Shown: positions 1 to 5,686 of the stretch, piece by piece
How positions within the stretch are numbered: position 1 is the stretch's first letter
How the letters are laid out: each line of letters starts with the position of its first letter
From: an uncultured Lachnoclostridium sp.
GTDB taxonomy: Bacteria > Bacillota > Clostridia > Lachnospirales > Lachnospiraceae
Direction of reading: 5' to 3'
Assembly: GCA_958425285.1 (NCBI GenBank)
Contig: CATZVV010000133.1
Coordinates: forward strand, 1-5,686
DNA length: 5,686 nucleotides
The notes under the pieces: generated by a model
Seen by the model: only the letters and a program-made list of their open reading frames with translations
The model's database searches: none
What the model was told of the DNA's origin: nothing
Position numbers and translations under genes: made by a program

Positions 1-269
1 ATACATCATCCGAAAGATGGGCGAATGGGAGAGTGGTTACTTTCAATAATACAAATGAACTTCTTAATCCAAGCAGCCAATGGTATCGCCCTGAGGTGAT
101 CGGTCTAAAGACGGGTAACAGCAGTCTGGCCGGTGCTTGCCTAGTATCTGCGGCAGTTATTAACGGAGAAACATACATCTGTGTAGTGATGGGGTCTACT
201 GAGGATGCTAGATTCCAGGATAGTATTGATATTTATGATGAAATCAAAGCTCAACAAAAGTATAACTAG
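1..269 (+). CDS. D-alanyl-D-alanine carboxypeptidase (peptidase S11), 3' end only
   Basis: This is the C-terminal 88 residues of a protein whose start lies left of the window; the first full codon begins at base 3. The family is the low-molecular-weight penicillin-binding proteins, which remove the terminal D-Ala from peptidoglycan pentapeptides outside the membrane. Seen here: a TFNNTNELLNP segment and then GLKTGNSSLAGACLVSAA, which contains the KTG box of the active site (bases 108-116) and the typical small-residue strand after it. The catalytic SxxK and SxN motifs would be upstream and are not visible. The protein ends only 50 residues after KTG, about where the catalytic domain should finish, so there is no PBP5_C domain and no C-terminal amphipathic anchor. 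A GTG at base 33 lies in frame but is internal, because the reading frame stays open to the window edge. No convincing terminator follows. The exact subtype (DacF-, DacB-like or sporulation-related) cannot be decided from this fragment. Confidence 0.87.
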   Translation, partial: TSSERWANGRVVTFNNTNELLNPSSQWYRPEVIGLKTGNSSLAGACLVSAAVINGETYICVVMGSTEDARFQDSIDIYDEIKAQQKYN

Positions 270-279
270 GGCCTATAAT
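251..279 (+). promoter_or_regulatory. Candidate sigma-A promoter upstream of the yyaL-like gene
   Basis: The -10 hexamer is a perfect TATAAT (274-279). The -35 candidate is TCAACA (251-256, four of six matches to TTGACA), with an ideal 17-base spacer. Transcription would begin near 286, giving a leader of about 128 bases. The -35 box lies inside the last codons of the carboxypeptidase gene, so chance is possible; read-through from that gene is the alternative source of transcript. Confidence 0.4.
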
Positions 280-413
280 CAAGCGGCAGTTTCCAATTAG
301 GAACCGGACAATGTGTACAGGCAGTCATTGATGCCAAAAGGGATTGGATCGTAAGGTATTGTTTGCACGCATAGTGGAAATGCTTTTAAGGAACATCTAA
401 AAGGAGGACCGTT

Positions 414-2375
414 ATGAGTAGTAACCATCTAAGAGGTCAAAGCAGTCCATATCTTATACAACATTCAGAAAATCCTGTCGACTGGTATCCATGGTGTAAT
501 GAGGCATTTGAAAGAGCAAGGCAGGAAGATAAACCCGTTTTTTTAAGTATTGGCTATAGCACCTGTCACTGGTGTCATGTGATGGCACATGAGAGTTTTG
601 AAAATGAGGAAATTGCCGCCATTCTAAACCAAAATTTTATTTCCATTAAGGTAGACAGGGAAGAGCGTCCCGATATAGATAGTGTGTATATGGCTGTCTG
701 CCAGACACTGACAGGGAGTGGAGGATGGCCTATGAGTATTTTTATGACAGCAGAGCAGAAACCCTTCTACGCAGGAACGTATTTTCCGCCTGTAAACCGT
801 TCTGGTATGATGGGATTTCGGGAACTGTTACTGGAGATCAATAAACTTTGGAAACAAAAGAGAGCCGGTTTGCTGCAGTCGGCAGAACAGATTTTTAGTC
901 AAATAGATACAAATGTGGGCAATTCAGAAGATAAAGTGCAAAAGCGGGCTGGAAAAGCAATAGACAGCGGACTCCCTGGGCAGGCAGCAGAATTATTTAC
1001 AAGGTCCTTTGATAAAAACTACGGTGGGTTCGGTTCAGCACCTAAATTCCCAACACCCCATAATCTAATATTTCTTATGCTGTATTCCGGGATTGGGCTT
1101 GGTGATAAATGGTATCAGGTGGAAAAAACTTTGGAGCAAATGCGAAGAGGGGGGATTTTTGATCATATTGGATATGGATTTTCCAGATATTCCACAGACC
1201 GTTTTTATCTCGTTCCTCATTTTGAAAAAATGTTATATGATAATGCACTGCTCATAATTGCATACGCAGCTGCATTTAAGATATCTGAAGAAAACATGTT
1301 TCTAGATACAGCAGAAAAAACTGCGGAGTATATTTTGCGGGAAATGACAGGATCTGACGGTGAATTTTACTCTGCTCAGGATGCGGATAGTGAGGGCAGG
1401 GAAGGATTATATTATATCTGGGATTATGAAGAAATTTGTAATATACTTGGTAGAAAAAAAGGGGAGGAATTCTGCAGTTATTTCGGAATTTCTGAAAGGG
1501 GAAACTTCGAGGGGAAAAATATACCAAACCTGTTGAACGGAAATCCCATTTCTGATAAATTCCATAAAGAAAAAAAGCTTTTATATGAGAATCGGCAGTT
1601 AAGAACAAAACTCCATCTGGATGATAAAGTCCTTACCACATGGAATTCTCTGATGCTTTCTGCTATGGTGGTACTATACCGGGTCACCGGAAAGGAACGA
1701 TATCTTCAATCGGCCGTGCAGGCGCATTGTTTCATTGAGAAAAACTTGGCAGACGGAAATATACTTTTTGTCAGCTGCCGCAATGGAGCTGGGACTGTAA
1801 ACGGATTTCTTGATGAATATGCATATTATACAGCGGCATTGCTAAGTCTTTACGAGGCTGTCTCTGATGAAAAGTACCTAAGGCGTGCAGAAGAGATCTG
1901 TAATGAAGCACGACGGCAGTTTGAGGATCGGAATGGAGGAGGTTTTTTTCTGTACGGAGACCGGAATGACAGATTGATTACGAGGCCAAAAGAAACCTAT
2001 GATGGTGCAATACCCAGTGGAAATTCCGTGATGGCTTATTGTCTTGTACGGCTTTTTCAGATTACAGATAATAAAGATTATAAAAGTGCAGCAGAGCAGC
2101 AGCTTGCATATATGTCCCATCTAGCGGAGGGCTATCCGGCGGGATACTGTATGTTTCTGACTGCGCTTCTGCTATATAACTATCCTCCTCAAAAGATTAC
2201 GGCTATATTATCGAAAACGGACACAGAGGAAGAAATCATCAGCCGCGTTCCGCTGTATGCAGATATAAAGATCTTAAAGGAAGAAACGCCGGAGTTTAAA
2301 TTGCTGAACGGAAATACAACATATTATGTTTGTAAGGATCATATATGCCTTCCGCCGGTAAATGAGATAAAATAA
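414..2375 (+). CDS. yyaL: YyaL/DUF255 family protein: thioredoxin-like domain plus alpha/alpha-barrel
   Basis: A complete 653-residue cytosolic protein of the COG1331 family (B. subtilis YyaL, mammalian SPATA20), close to the usual length of roughly 650-700. The ATG at 414 is chosen because AAAAGGAGG (399-407) lies six bases before it and the sequence starts with the family's typical NHL..SSPYLIQHSENPVDWYPW opening. Residues 1 to about 165 form the thioredoxin-like domain: CHWC at 51-54, the DREERPDID block at 81-89, and GGWP..IF followed by FYAGTYFPP at 103-126. The remainder resembles the alpha/alpha-barrel fold of N-acylglucosamine 2-epimerase and glycoside hydrolases, with conserved blocks NYGGFGSAPKFP (202-213), GGIFDHIGYGFSRYS (246-260), VPHFEKMLYDNA (267-278), SAQDADSEGREG (320-331), KVLTTWNSLM (405-414), DEYAY (467-471) and DGAIPSGNS (530-538). 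There is no signal peptide or membrane segment. Its reaction is not established; redox or sugar-related roles are inferred from the fold only. No frameshift or missing family motif is seen. It appears monocistronic, ending at the terminator at 2515-2558. Confidence 0.95.
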   Translation: MSSNHLRGQSSPYLIQHSENPVDWYPWCNEAFERARQEDKPVFLSIGYSTCHWCHVMAHESFENEEIAAILNQNFISIKVDREERPDIDSVYMAVCQTLTGSGGWPMSIFMTAEQKPFYAGTYFPPVNRSGMMGFRELLLEINKLWKQKRAGLLQSAEQIFSQIDTNVGNSEDKVQKRAGKAIDSGLPGQAAELFTRSFDKNYGGFGSAPKFPTPHNLIFLMLYSGIGLGDKWYQVEKTLEQMRRGGIFDHIGYGFSRYSTDRFYLVPHFEKMLYDNALLIIAYAAAFKISEENMFLDTAEKTAEYILREMTGSDGEFYSAQDADSEGREGLYYIWDYEEICNILGRKKGEEFCSYFGISERGNFEGKNIPNLLNGNPISDKFHKEKKLLYENRQLRTKLHLDDKVLTTWNSLMLSAMVVLYRVTGKERYLQSAVQAHCFIEKNLADGNILFVSCRNGAGTVNGFLDEYAYYTAALLSLYEAVSDEKYLRRAEEICNEARRQFEDRNGGGFFLYGDRNDRLITRPKETYDGAIPSGNSVMAYCLVRLFQITDNKDYKSAAEQQLAYMSHLAEGYPAGYCMFLTALLLYNYPPQKITAILSKTDTEEEIISRVPLYADIKILKEETPEFKLLNGNTTYYVCKDHICLPPVNEIK

Positions 2376-2514
2376 CCCTATAGTAAAGCTTATGGAGTGG
2401 CCAGTTCACGTATGGGATTTAAGGGTGTCAGGGATTGGAACAATGCGGGTCTCGAATGCAGTGTCGGAGTTGAGTATCAGTGTGGCGGTAATATTTGAAT
2501 AGAACAGTTTGCGG

Positions 2515-2558
2515 AGGGTTCCTGGTGAGTGTGTAGGCTTGCCGGGAACTCTTTTTTT
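2515..2558 (+). terminator. Rho-independent terminator downstream of yyaL
   Basis: The left arm AGGGTTCCTGG (2515-2525) pairs along all 11 positions with CCGGGAACTCT (2542-2552), counting two G-T wobbles, around a loop of about 16 bases. A run of seven T (2552-2558) follows directly. It lies 140 bases after the yyaL stop codon and separates that gene from the sugar operon. The opposite strand lacks a T-run after the stem, so it acts on + strand transcripts. Confidence 0.85.
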
Positions 2559-2585
2559 ATATACCTCATGAAATATGGTGTGTGT

Positions 2586-2595
2586 GGGGGGGGGG
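2586..2595. repeat. Homopolymer run of ten G
   Basis: Ten consecutive G preceded by TGTGT, in non-coding DNA 27 bases after the terminator T-run and about 135 bases before the promoter -35 box. Runs this long are prone to slippage and to sequencing or assembly length errors. No reading frame depends on it, so a change in length would not alter any called protein. Confidence 0.9.
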
Positions 2596-2729
2596 CAGAA
2601 TGTACCCGTGAACATTTGGTTAATATAAAAAAATATAAAAATAAATCTGATAATTACTAGAATAACATGCAATATTTAACAAAAGTTATGTGAAAAAATG
2701 ATGCAAAATGCCGGTATTATAAATTTTTA

Positions 2730-2758
2730 TTGACATTTATGCACAAAAATAATATTCT
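2730..2758 (+). promoter_or_regulatory. Sigma-A type promoter of the sugar ABC operon
   Basis: A perfect -35 box TTGACA (2730-2735), a 17-base spacer and a -10 box TATTCT (2753-2758, four of six matches to TATAAT). The A/T-rich tract just upstream (about 2715-2729) could act as an UP element. Transcription should start near 2765, leaving a leader of about 100 bases before the solute-binding protein gene. This is the best promoter in the intergenic region. Confidence 0.72.
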
Positions 2759-2776
2759 TAATTTATAAAAGCGGGT

Positions 2777-2786
2777 TACACGTGTA
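2777..2786. promoter_or_regulatory. Palindromic operator candidate just downstream of the transcription start
   Basis: TACACGTGTA is a perfect 10-base palindrome with a central CG, embedded in GGTTACACGTGTACAATC. It lies about 12 bases after the predicted start of transcription, where a bound repressor would block the polymerase. LacI/GalR-family sites are often palindromes with a central CG, and such repressors commonly control sugar importers, so this family is the first guess. No regulator gene is present in the window, so the binding protein is unknown. Confidence 0.5.
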
Positions 2787-2864
2787 CAATCGCTGCAAAA
2801 AGCCGACATACGACAAACCGGTAAAGTATGTTTGCTAAAAAGTTGAAGAAAAGGAGAAATAATT

Positions 2865-4187
2865 ATGAAAAAAGTGAACAAGTGGAAGAGATTAGCTGCG
2901 CTTGGAGTTTCAGCAATGATGATTTTCTCAACGGTAGCTTGTGGAAGCGATTCCAAGGAGGGGTCAAAAACAGATGATGGGGATGTAAAGAAAAGCACCA
3001 AAGGTACGACAATATCATTCTGGAATAGTTTTACAGGCTCAGATGGCGATATGCTGGTTGAATTAGTAAACCGGTATAATGAAGAGAACAAAGATGGAAT
3101 CACTGTTGAGATGGATATATCTTCAGATTTTGACAGCCAGCTATCCACTGCCTTTGCGGCAGGAACAGGCCCTACCATGATTTTAAGTTCAAGTGCATAT
3201 AGGTTTACTTACGGGGACTATATGCAGGATATCGGCGATGTGTTTGATAAGACTAATCTAAATAAGGATGATTTCATACAATCATATCTCGACTATTGCT
3301 CTGAGGGGGATAAGTTGTACTTTGTTCCATTTCAGGTTGTAGGTTATTACATGTATTGGAACAAGGATTTATTCCAAGCGGCGGGACTTAATCCGGAGAC
3401 ACCTCCTTCAACATGGGAAGAGTGGCAGTCATATGCTGAAAAGATTACGGATGAGGGCAAGAATATTTATGGCTCTGGTATTTCTTATGATTATCCATAT
3501 CAGATTGCACATATGATGCAGCGCTTAGGCGGTTTGGCAGTAAAAGATGATAATGGCAGCTGGAAGGCAGATTTCGCAGGAAACACTGGATACACTGATT
3601 TTCTTACGATGTACAAGACACTAATCGACAACGGAGATAACCCGCTGGAAGCTGATACAGATTCTATGGTAAGTGCAGGGCAGATTGGTATGACAGTCGG
3701 CGGGCCGTGGGTAACAGCGGGGCTTGATACGGCAGGTGTAAATTATGGAATTGGCCTGATACCTCAGGGAGATGCAGGAGACATGAATTCAGTAGAGGTT
3801 CTTGGTTTCTCTGTTACAACAACGGCAAGTGATGAGGAAAAAGAAGCTGCATATAAGTTCATTGAGTGGTGGAATTCAGAAAATACAGAAGGCTCCAGCC
3901 CAGCTTTAGAGTGGTCTGTGTCAAATGGTTTCCCAGCCTATACATATTCCGTTCAGGAAAAAGAGGAATACAAACAAAGTGAAAAGCTTAGTGTGATGTC
4001 TTCTGCAAATCCGGATGCGCCAACGGATTTTATTGTTGATTCAAGTTTCCCGGGTATTAATGATATTTTAAATGATGTTATTCCGGAAATGATTAACTCG
4101 GTAGCATTTGGTAATGCATCGGTGGAGGATGCACTTGAAAAAGCTCAGAATACAGCAGATAAAATAGTTGAGGAATATAATAAATAA
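2865..4187 (+). CDS. Sugar ABC transporter substrate-binding lipoprotein (family 1)
   Basis: A complete 440-residue extracellular solute-binding protein (SBP_bac_1 type), the usual length for the CUT1 class. It captures a sugar or oligosaccharide outside the cell and delivers it to the two permeases encoded next. The ATG at 2865 has AAAAGGAG (2849-2856) eight bases upstream. The N-terminus is a lipoprotein signal: basic MKKVNKWKR, a hydrophobic stretch (10-25) and the lipid-modified Cys at 26 within STVACGS. A hydrophilic Ser/Lys/Asp linker follows to about residue 46. Typical family blocks are ISFWNSFTGSD (50-60), a LYFVPFQVVGYYMYWNKDLF segment (151-170) continuing into QAAGLNPETPPSTWEEW (171-187), MTVGGPW (276-282), and FIEWWNS followed by WSVSNGFPAY near 332-359. 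Its many aromatic residues suit sugar stacking, but the substrate cannot be named. It has its own promoter and operator upstream, and the hairpin after it probably raises its level relative to the permeases. Confidence 0.96.
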   Translation: MKKVNKWKRLAALGVSAMMIFSTVACGSDSKEGSKTDDGDVKKSTKGTTISFWNSFTGSDGDMLVELVNRYNEENKDGITVEMDISSDFDSQLSTAFAAGTGPTMILSSSAYRFTYGDYMQDIGDVFDKTNLNKDDFIQSYLDYCSEGDKLYFVPFQVVGYYMYWNKDLFQAAGLNPETPPSTWEEWQSYAEKITDEGKNIYGSGISYDYPYQIAHMMQRLGGLAVKDDNGSWKADFAGNTGYTDFLTMYKTLIDNGDNPLEADTDSMVSAGQIGMTVGGPWVTAGLDTAGVNYGIGLIPQGDAGDMNSVEVLGFSVTTTASDEEKEAAYKFIEWWNSENTEGSSPALEWSVSNGFPAYTYSVQEKEEYKQSEKLSVMSSANPDAPTDFIVDSSFPGINDILNDVIPEMINSVAFGNASVEDALEKAQNTADKIVEEYNK

Positions 4188-4225
4188 TTGATTAATGGTG
4201 TTGTTGTCTGTGGATGGCAGCAAAT

Positions 4226-4248
4226 AGGCGGCTGAACCAGCCGCCTTT
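4226..4248 (+). terminator. Intercistronic hairpin (attenuator or mRNA stabiliser)
   Basis: AGGCGGCTG (4226-4234) and CAGCCGCCT (4238-4246) form a perfect 9-bp, GC-rich stem with a three-base AAC loop. Only three T follow (4246-4248), so full termination is unlikely. It sits 38 bases after the binding-protein stop codon and 34 bases before the permease start. Such hairpins typically protect the upstream mRNA or terminate part of the transcripts, so that binding protein exceeds permease. The role here is inferred from position and structure. Confidence 0.75.
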
Positions 4249-4269
4249 CACTGGGAACTTGAGGCAGGT

Positions 4270-4274
4270 AGGAG
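4270..4274 (+). promoter_or_regulatory. Ribosome binding site that fixes the first permease start
   Basis: AGGAG ends eight bases before the ATG at 4283. The other in-frame ATG, at 4214, has no purine-rich site before it, and starting there would translate straight through the intercistronic hairpin, adding 23 residues not typical of this family. The start at 4283 is therefore preferred. Confidence 0.82.
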
Positions 4275-4282
4275 AAGTGATA

Positions 4283-5167
4283 ATGAAGAAAATGATAAAA
4301 TACTGGAATAAGCCTTCCAGAAGTGCTTATCTCTTTTTGGCCCCATCGGTCATTTTGTTGATTCTGTTTAGTGTAGTGCCTCTTATTATTGCATTCGGAT
4401 TAAGCTTATTCGATGTATCTATTACAATGGATTCGGCGCGCTTTATCAGCCTTGAAAATTTTGCTGAGGCATTTCAGGACAGTCGGTTTATAAACAGCTT
4501 AAAAGTGACGGCTATTTTCACTGGCCTGGAGGTACCACTGCAGGTTCTGGGAGCACTGGTAGTTGCGGCGCTGATTGCTAAGAATAATATCAAGAACAAG
4601 ATTTTCAGAGCGGTTTATTTTCTGCCTGTGATATGTTCTGCGACGGCTATTGGTATTATGTGGAAGATGATTCTGCACTCCAATATTGGCTTTGTTACAG
4701 CAGCATTACAATCTATGGGGCTTGGGAAGATTAATTTTCTTAATACACCGGGCCTTACTATATTTGTAGTTTCGTTCATATCTATATGGAGAAGCTTCGG
4801 GATTTCTGCAATTATTTATGTGACGGCAATCCAGCAGGTATCAGCTTCCTTATATGAAGCGGCAGAGATGGACGGGGCAGGGAAGATAAGGCAGTTCTGG
4901 CATATTACAGCGCCATCCATCAGGCCAACCTTCTGGTACATTTTAATGACACGGTTTGCAGGGGCTCTGCAGATATTTGATATTATATATATTACGACAA
5001 ATGGCGGGCCTAACTATACAACCGAATCTACGGTCACTTATATTTATTCCAGAGCGTTCTCATCGCGTTCAAGCATGGGGTACGCTTCTGCCATGTCCGT
5101 GATTTTATTTGCAATAATTATGGTTGTAACTGTGCTGATGTACCACAAAATGAATCAGGAGGATTAA
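4283..5167 (+). CDS. Sugar ABC transporter permease, MalF/UgpA/AraP type
   Basis: An integral membrane protein of 294 residues, normal for the shorter CUT1 MalF-type permeases without the large periplasmic loop of E. coli MalF. With its partner it forms the membrane channel that accepts substrate from the lipoprotein. The start MKKMIKYWNKPSRSAYLFLAP fits the family: a short basic N-terminus, then the first membrane span. About six membrane segments are visible, near residues 16-42, 72-99, 108-130, 157-180, 216-237 and 266-286. The ATPase-contacting EAA loop is EAAEMDGAGKIRQFWHITAP (192-211); it keeps the EAA and the G and carries ITAP where I-LP is more usual. TTNGGPNYTTES (238-249) is the conserved segment before the last span. 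It belongs to the operon begun by the binding-protein gene; its stop codon is one base before the next start. Confidence 0.96.
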   Translation: MKKMIKYWNKPSRSAYLFLAPSVILLILFSVVPLIIAFGLSLFDVSITMDSARFISLENFAEAFQDSRFINSLKVTAIFTGLEVPLQVLGALVVAALIAKNNIKNKIFRAVYFLPVICSATAIGIMWKMILHSNIGFVTAALQSMGLGKINFLNTPGLTIFVVSFISIWRSFGISAIIYVTAIQQVSASLYEAAEMDGAGKIRQFWHITAPSIRPTFWYILMTRFAGALQIFDIIYITTNGGPNYTTESTVTYIYSRAFSSRSSMGYASAMSVILFAIIMVVTVLMYHKMNQED

Positions 5168-5168
5168 T

Positions 5169-5686
5169 ATGAAAAAGAAAAAGGCAATCAAGATCAAAGA
5201 TGTAACGATCAGTATTCCGATATTTATCGTTTTAGTCATTCTGGCTCTGCTGGTACTGGTGCCGATTATCTGGATGACGTTAAGTGCATTTAAGCCGGAA
5301 AAAGAAATAATATCCTGGCCTCCTACATTTGTACCACAGTCACTTACTATAGAAAATTTTGTTGATGTACAGGATCGTATTAATATACTGCGCTATATGC
5401 TTAACTCTGTGATCTATGCAGGCGGCACGACATTGCTGGCTGTCATTGTGAATAGTATGGCCGGTTATGCATACGCTTTTTATGACTTCAAAGGAAAGAC
5501 AGGACTGTTCTTAATGACTTTAGCTACAATGATGGTCCCCTTTCAGGTTATTATGGTTCCATTATTCCTCGTTGTATTTAAGTTGGGAATGTATGATTCA
5601 TACTGGGGGCTGATTATACCAAGAGTTGCGGTTGCCGGCTCTATCTTTATGATGCGGGCGGCTTTCTCAGGAATACCGAAAGAGCT
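5169..5686 (+). CDS. Sugar ABC transporter permease, MalG/UgpE/AraQ type, cut by window end
   Basis: The second channel subunit of the CUT1 importer; the first 172 full codons are present, and the last two bases begin a Leu codon. The ATG at 5169 follows the previous stop codon by one base, and its ribosome binding site AGGAGG (5157-5162) lies inside the end of the first permease gene, which suggests translational coupling. The N-terminus is strongly basic (MKKKKAIKIK), followed by a first span (about 13-38) and the family's typical WMTLSAFKPEKEI and WPPTFVPQSLTIENF segments. Further spans are seen near 80-103, 110-135 and 145-163. The visible end, SIFMMRAAFSGIPKEL, is the stretch just before the EAA loop, so the ATPase-contact loop and the last two spans are outside the window. 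Complete members have about 275-300 residues, so some 100-120 residues are missing. No frameshift is seen. Confidence 0.96.
   Translation, partial: MKKKKAIKIKDVTISIPIFIVLVILALLVLVPIIWMTLSAFKPEKEIISWPPTFVPQSLTIENFVDVQDRINILRYMLNSVIYAGGTTLLAVIVNSMAGYAYAFYDFKGKTGLFLMTLATMMVPFQVIMVPLFLVVFKLGMYDSYWGLIIPRVAVAGSIFMMRAAFSGIPKE

Larger units (their letters stand above)
2376..2864. other. 489-base intergenic region between yyaL and the sugar ABC operon
   Basis: The region has three parts. Bases 2376-2514 form a G/T-rich stretch with short open frames in two + frames (28 and 36 codons, 2412-2498 and 2392-2502); neither has a good ribosome binding site or a recognisable product, so I call no gene. Bases 2515-2558 form an intrinsic terminator, followed by a ten-G run at 2586-2595. 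From about 2615 the DNA becomes very AT-rich and carries the operon promoter, an operator candidate and an untranslated leader of about 100 bases. A reverse-strand frame also crosses the region (2672 to 2406), but it reads through the terminator and has no recognisable motifs. I see no tRNA, known riboswitch or insertion-sequence end. Confidence 0.7.

Noticed and set aside
286..306. Possible terminator after the carboxypeptidase gene (TTCC at 291-294 with GGAA at 300-303)
   Set aside because: Only four contiguous pairs form, flanking pairs are interrupted by mismatches, and no T-run follows.
363..390. Second promoter candidate for yyaL, with TTGCAC at 363-368 and a TTTAAG-like -10
   Set aside because: The -10 match is weak and transcription would begin almost at the ribosome binding site; the TATAAT at 274-279 is better.
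1276..2120. Several reverse-strand open frames of 69-110 codons inside yyaL
   Set aside because: All lie antisense within an intact, well-recognised gene and look like shadows of its codons.
2406..2672. An 88-codon reverse-strand open frame in the intergenic region
   Set aside because: It runs through the terminator hairpin and the ten-G tract and has no recognisable domain; its length is plausible by chance.
2782..2798. Possible CcpA (cre) site on the reverse strand, reading TTGCAGCGATTGTACAC
   Set aside because: It resembles the consensus at the start, but the distance from TG to CG is one base too short for a proper cre match.
2817..2822. ACCGGT palindrome in the operon leader as a second operator
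   Set aside because: Only six bases are symmetrical and the flanks do not match the arms of the palindrome at 2777-2786.
2717..3178. A 153-codon reverse-strand open frame over the promoter and the start of the binding-protein gene
   Set aside because: It runs antisense to a clear lipoprotein gene and its promoter, shows no recognisable motif, and has low-complexity Ser/Phe/Leu composition typical of an antisense shadow.
4214..4282. Upstream ATG that would extend the first permease by 23 residues
   Set aside because: It has no ribosome binding site, the added residues are encoded by a hairpin, and a good site precedes the ATG at 4283.

Overview
The window looks like ordinary chromosome from a low-to-mid GC Gram-positive anaerobe of the Clostridia, most like Lachnospiraceae (Blautia/Clostridium-type gut bacteria). 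This is inferred from strong AGGAGG-type ribosome binding sites, AT-rich intergenic DNA, a lipoprotein-type solute-binding protein with a charged Ser/Lys linker, and a sugar ABC operon with no ATPase gene beside it in the window. All recognised genes are on the + strand.

Layout. (1) Positions 1-269 hold the 3' end of a D-alanyl-D-alanine carboxypeptidase (peptidase family S11), with the KTG box visible. (2) After a 144-base gap with a plausible promoter comes a complete YyaL/DUF255 (COG1331) protein at 414-2375: an N-terminal thioredoxin-like domain with a CHWC motif followed by an alpha/alpha-barrel region. (3) A 489-base intergenic region (2376-2864) holds an unexplained GT-rich stretch, a good intrinsic terminator, a run of ten G, and then the promoter, a palindromic operator candidate and the leader of the next operon. 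(4) From 2865 to the right edge lies a carbohydrate ABC importer of the CUT1 type: a lipoprotein solute-binding protein, a MalF-type permease and a MalG-type permease cut by the window end.

The three transporter genes should work together. The lipoprotein captures a sugar or oligosaccharide outside the membrane, and the two permeases form the channel. The ATPase is not in view; it may lie downstream or be a shared MsmX/UgpC-type subunit encoded elsewhere. A perfect 9-bp GC-rich hairpin with only three T after it sits between the binding-protein gene and the first permease gene, a common arrangement for making more binding protein than permease. The second permease follows the first by one base and its ribosome binding site lies inside the first gene.

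I found no mobile element, CRISPR array, tRNA, rRNA or clear new system. The most useful leads are the regulatory sites of the sugar operon, the unexplained block 2376-2514, and the YyaL protein, whose biochemical role is unsettled across its family.
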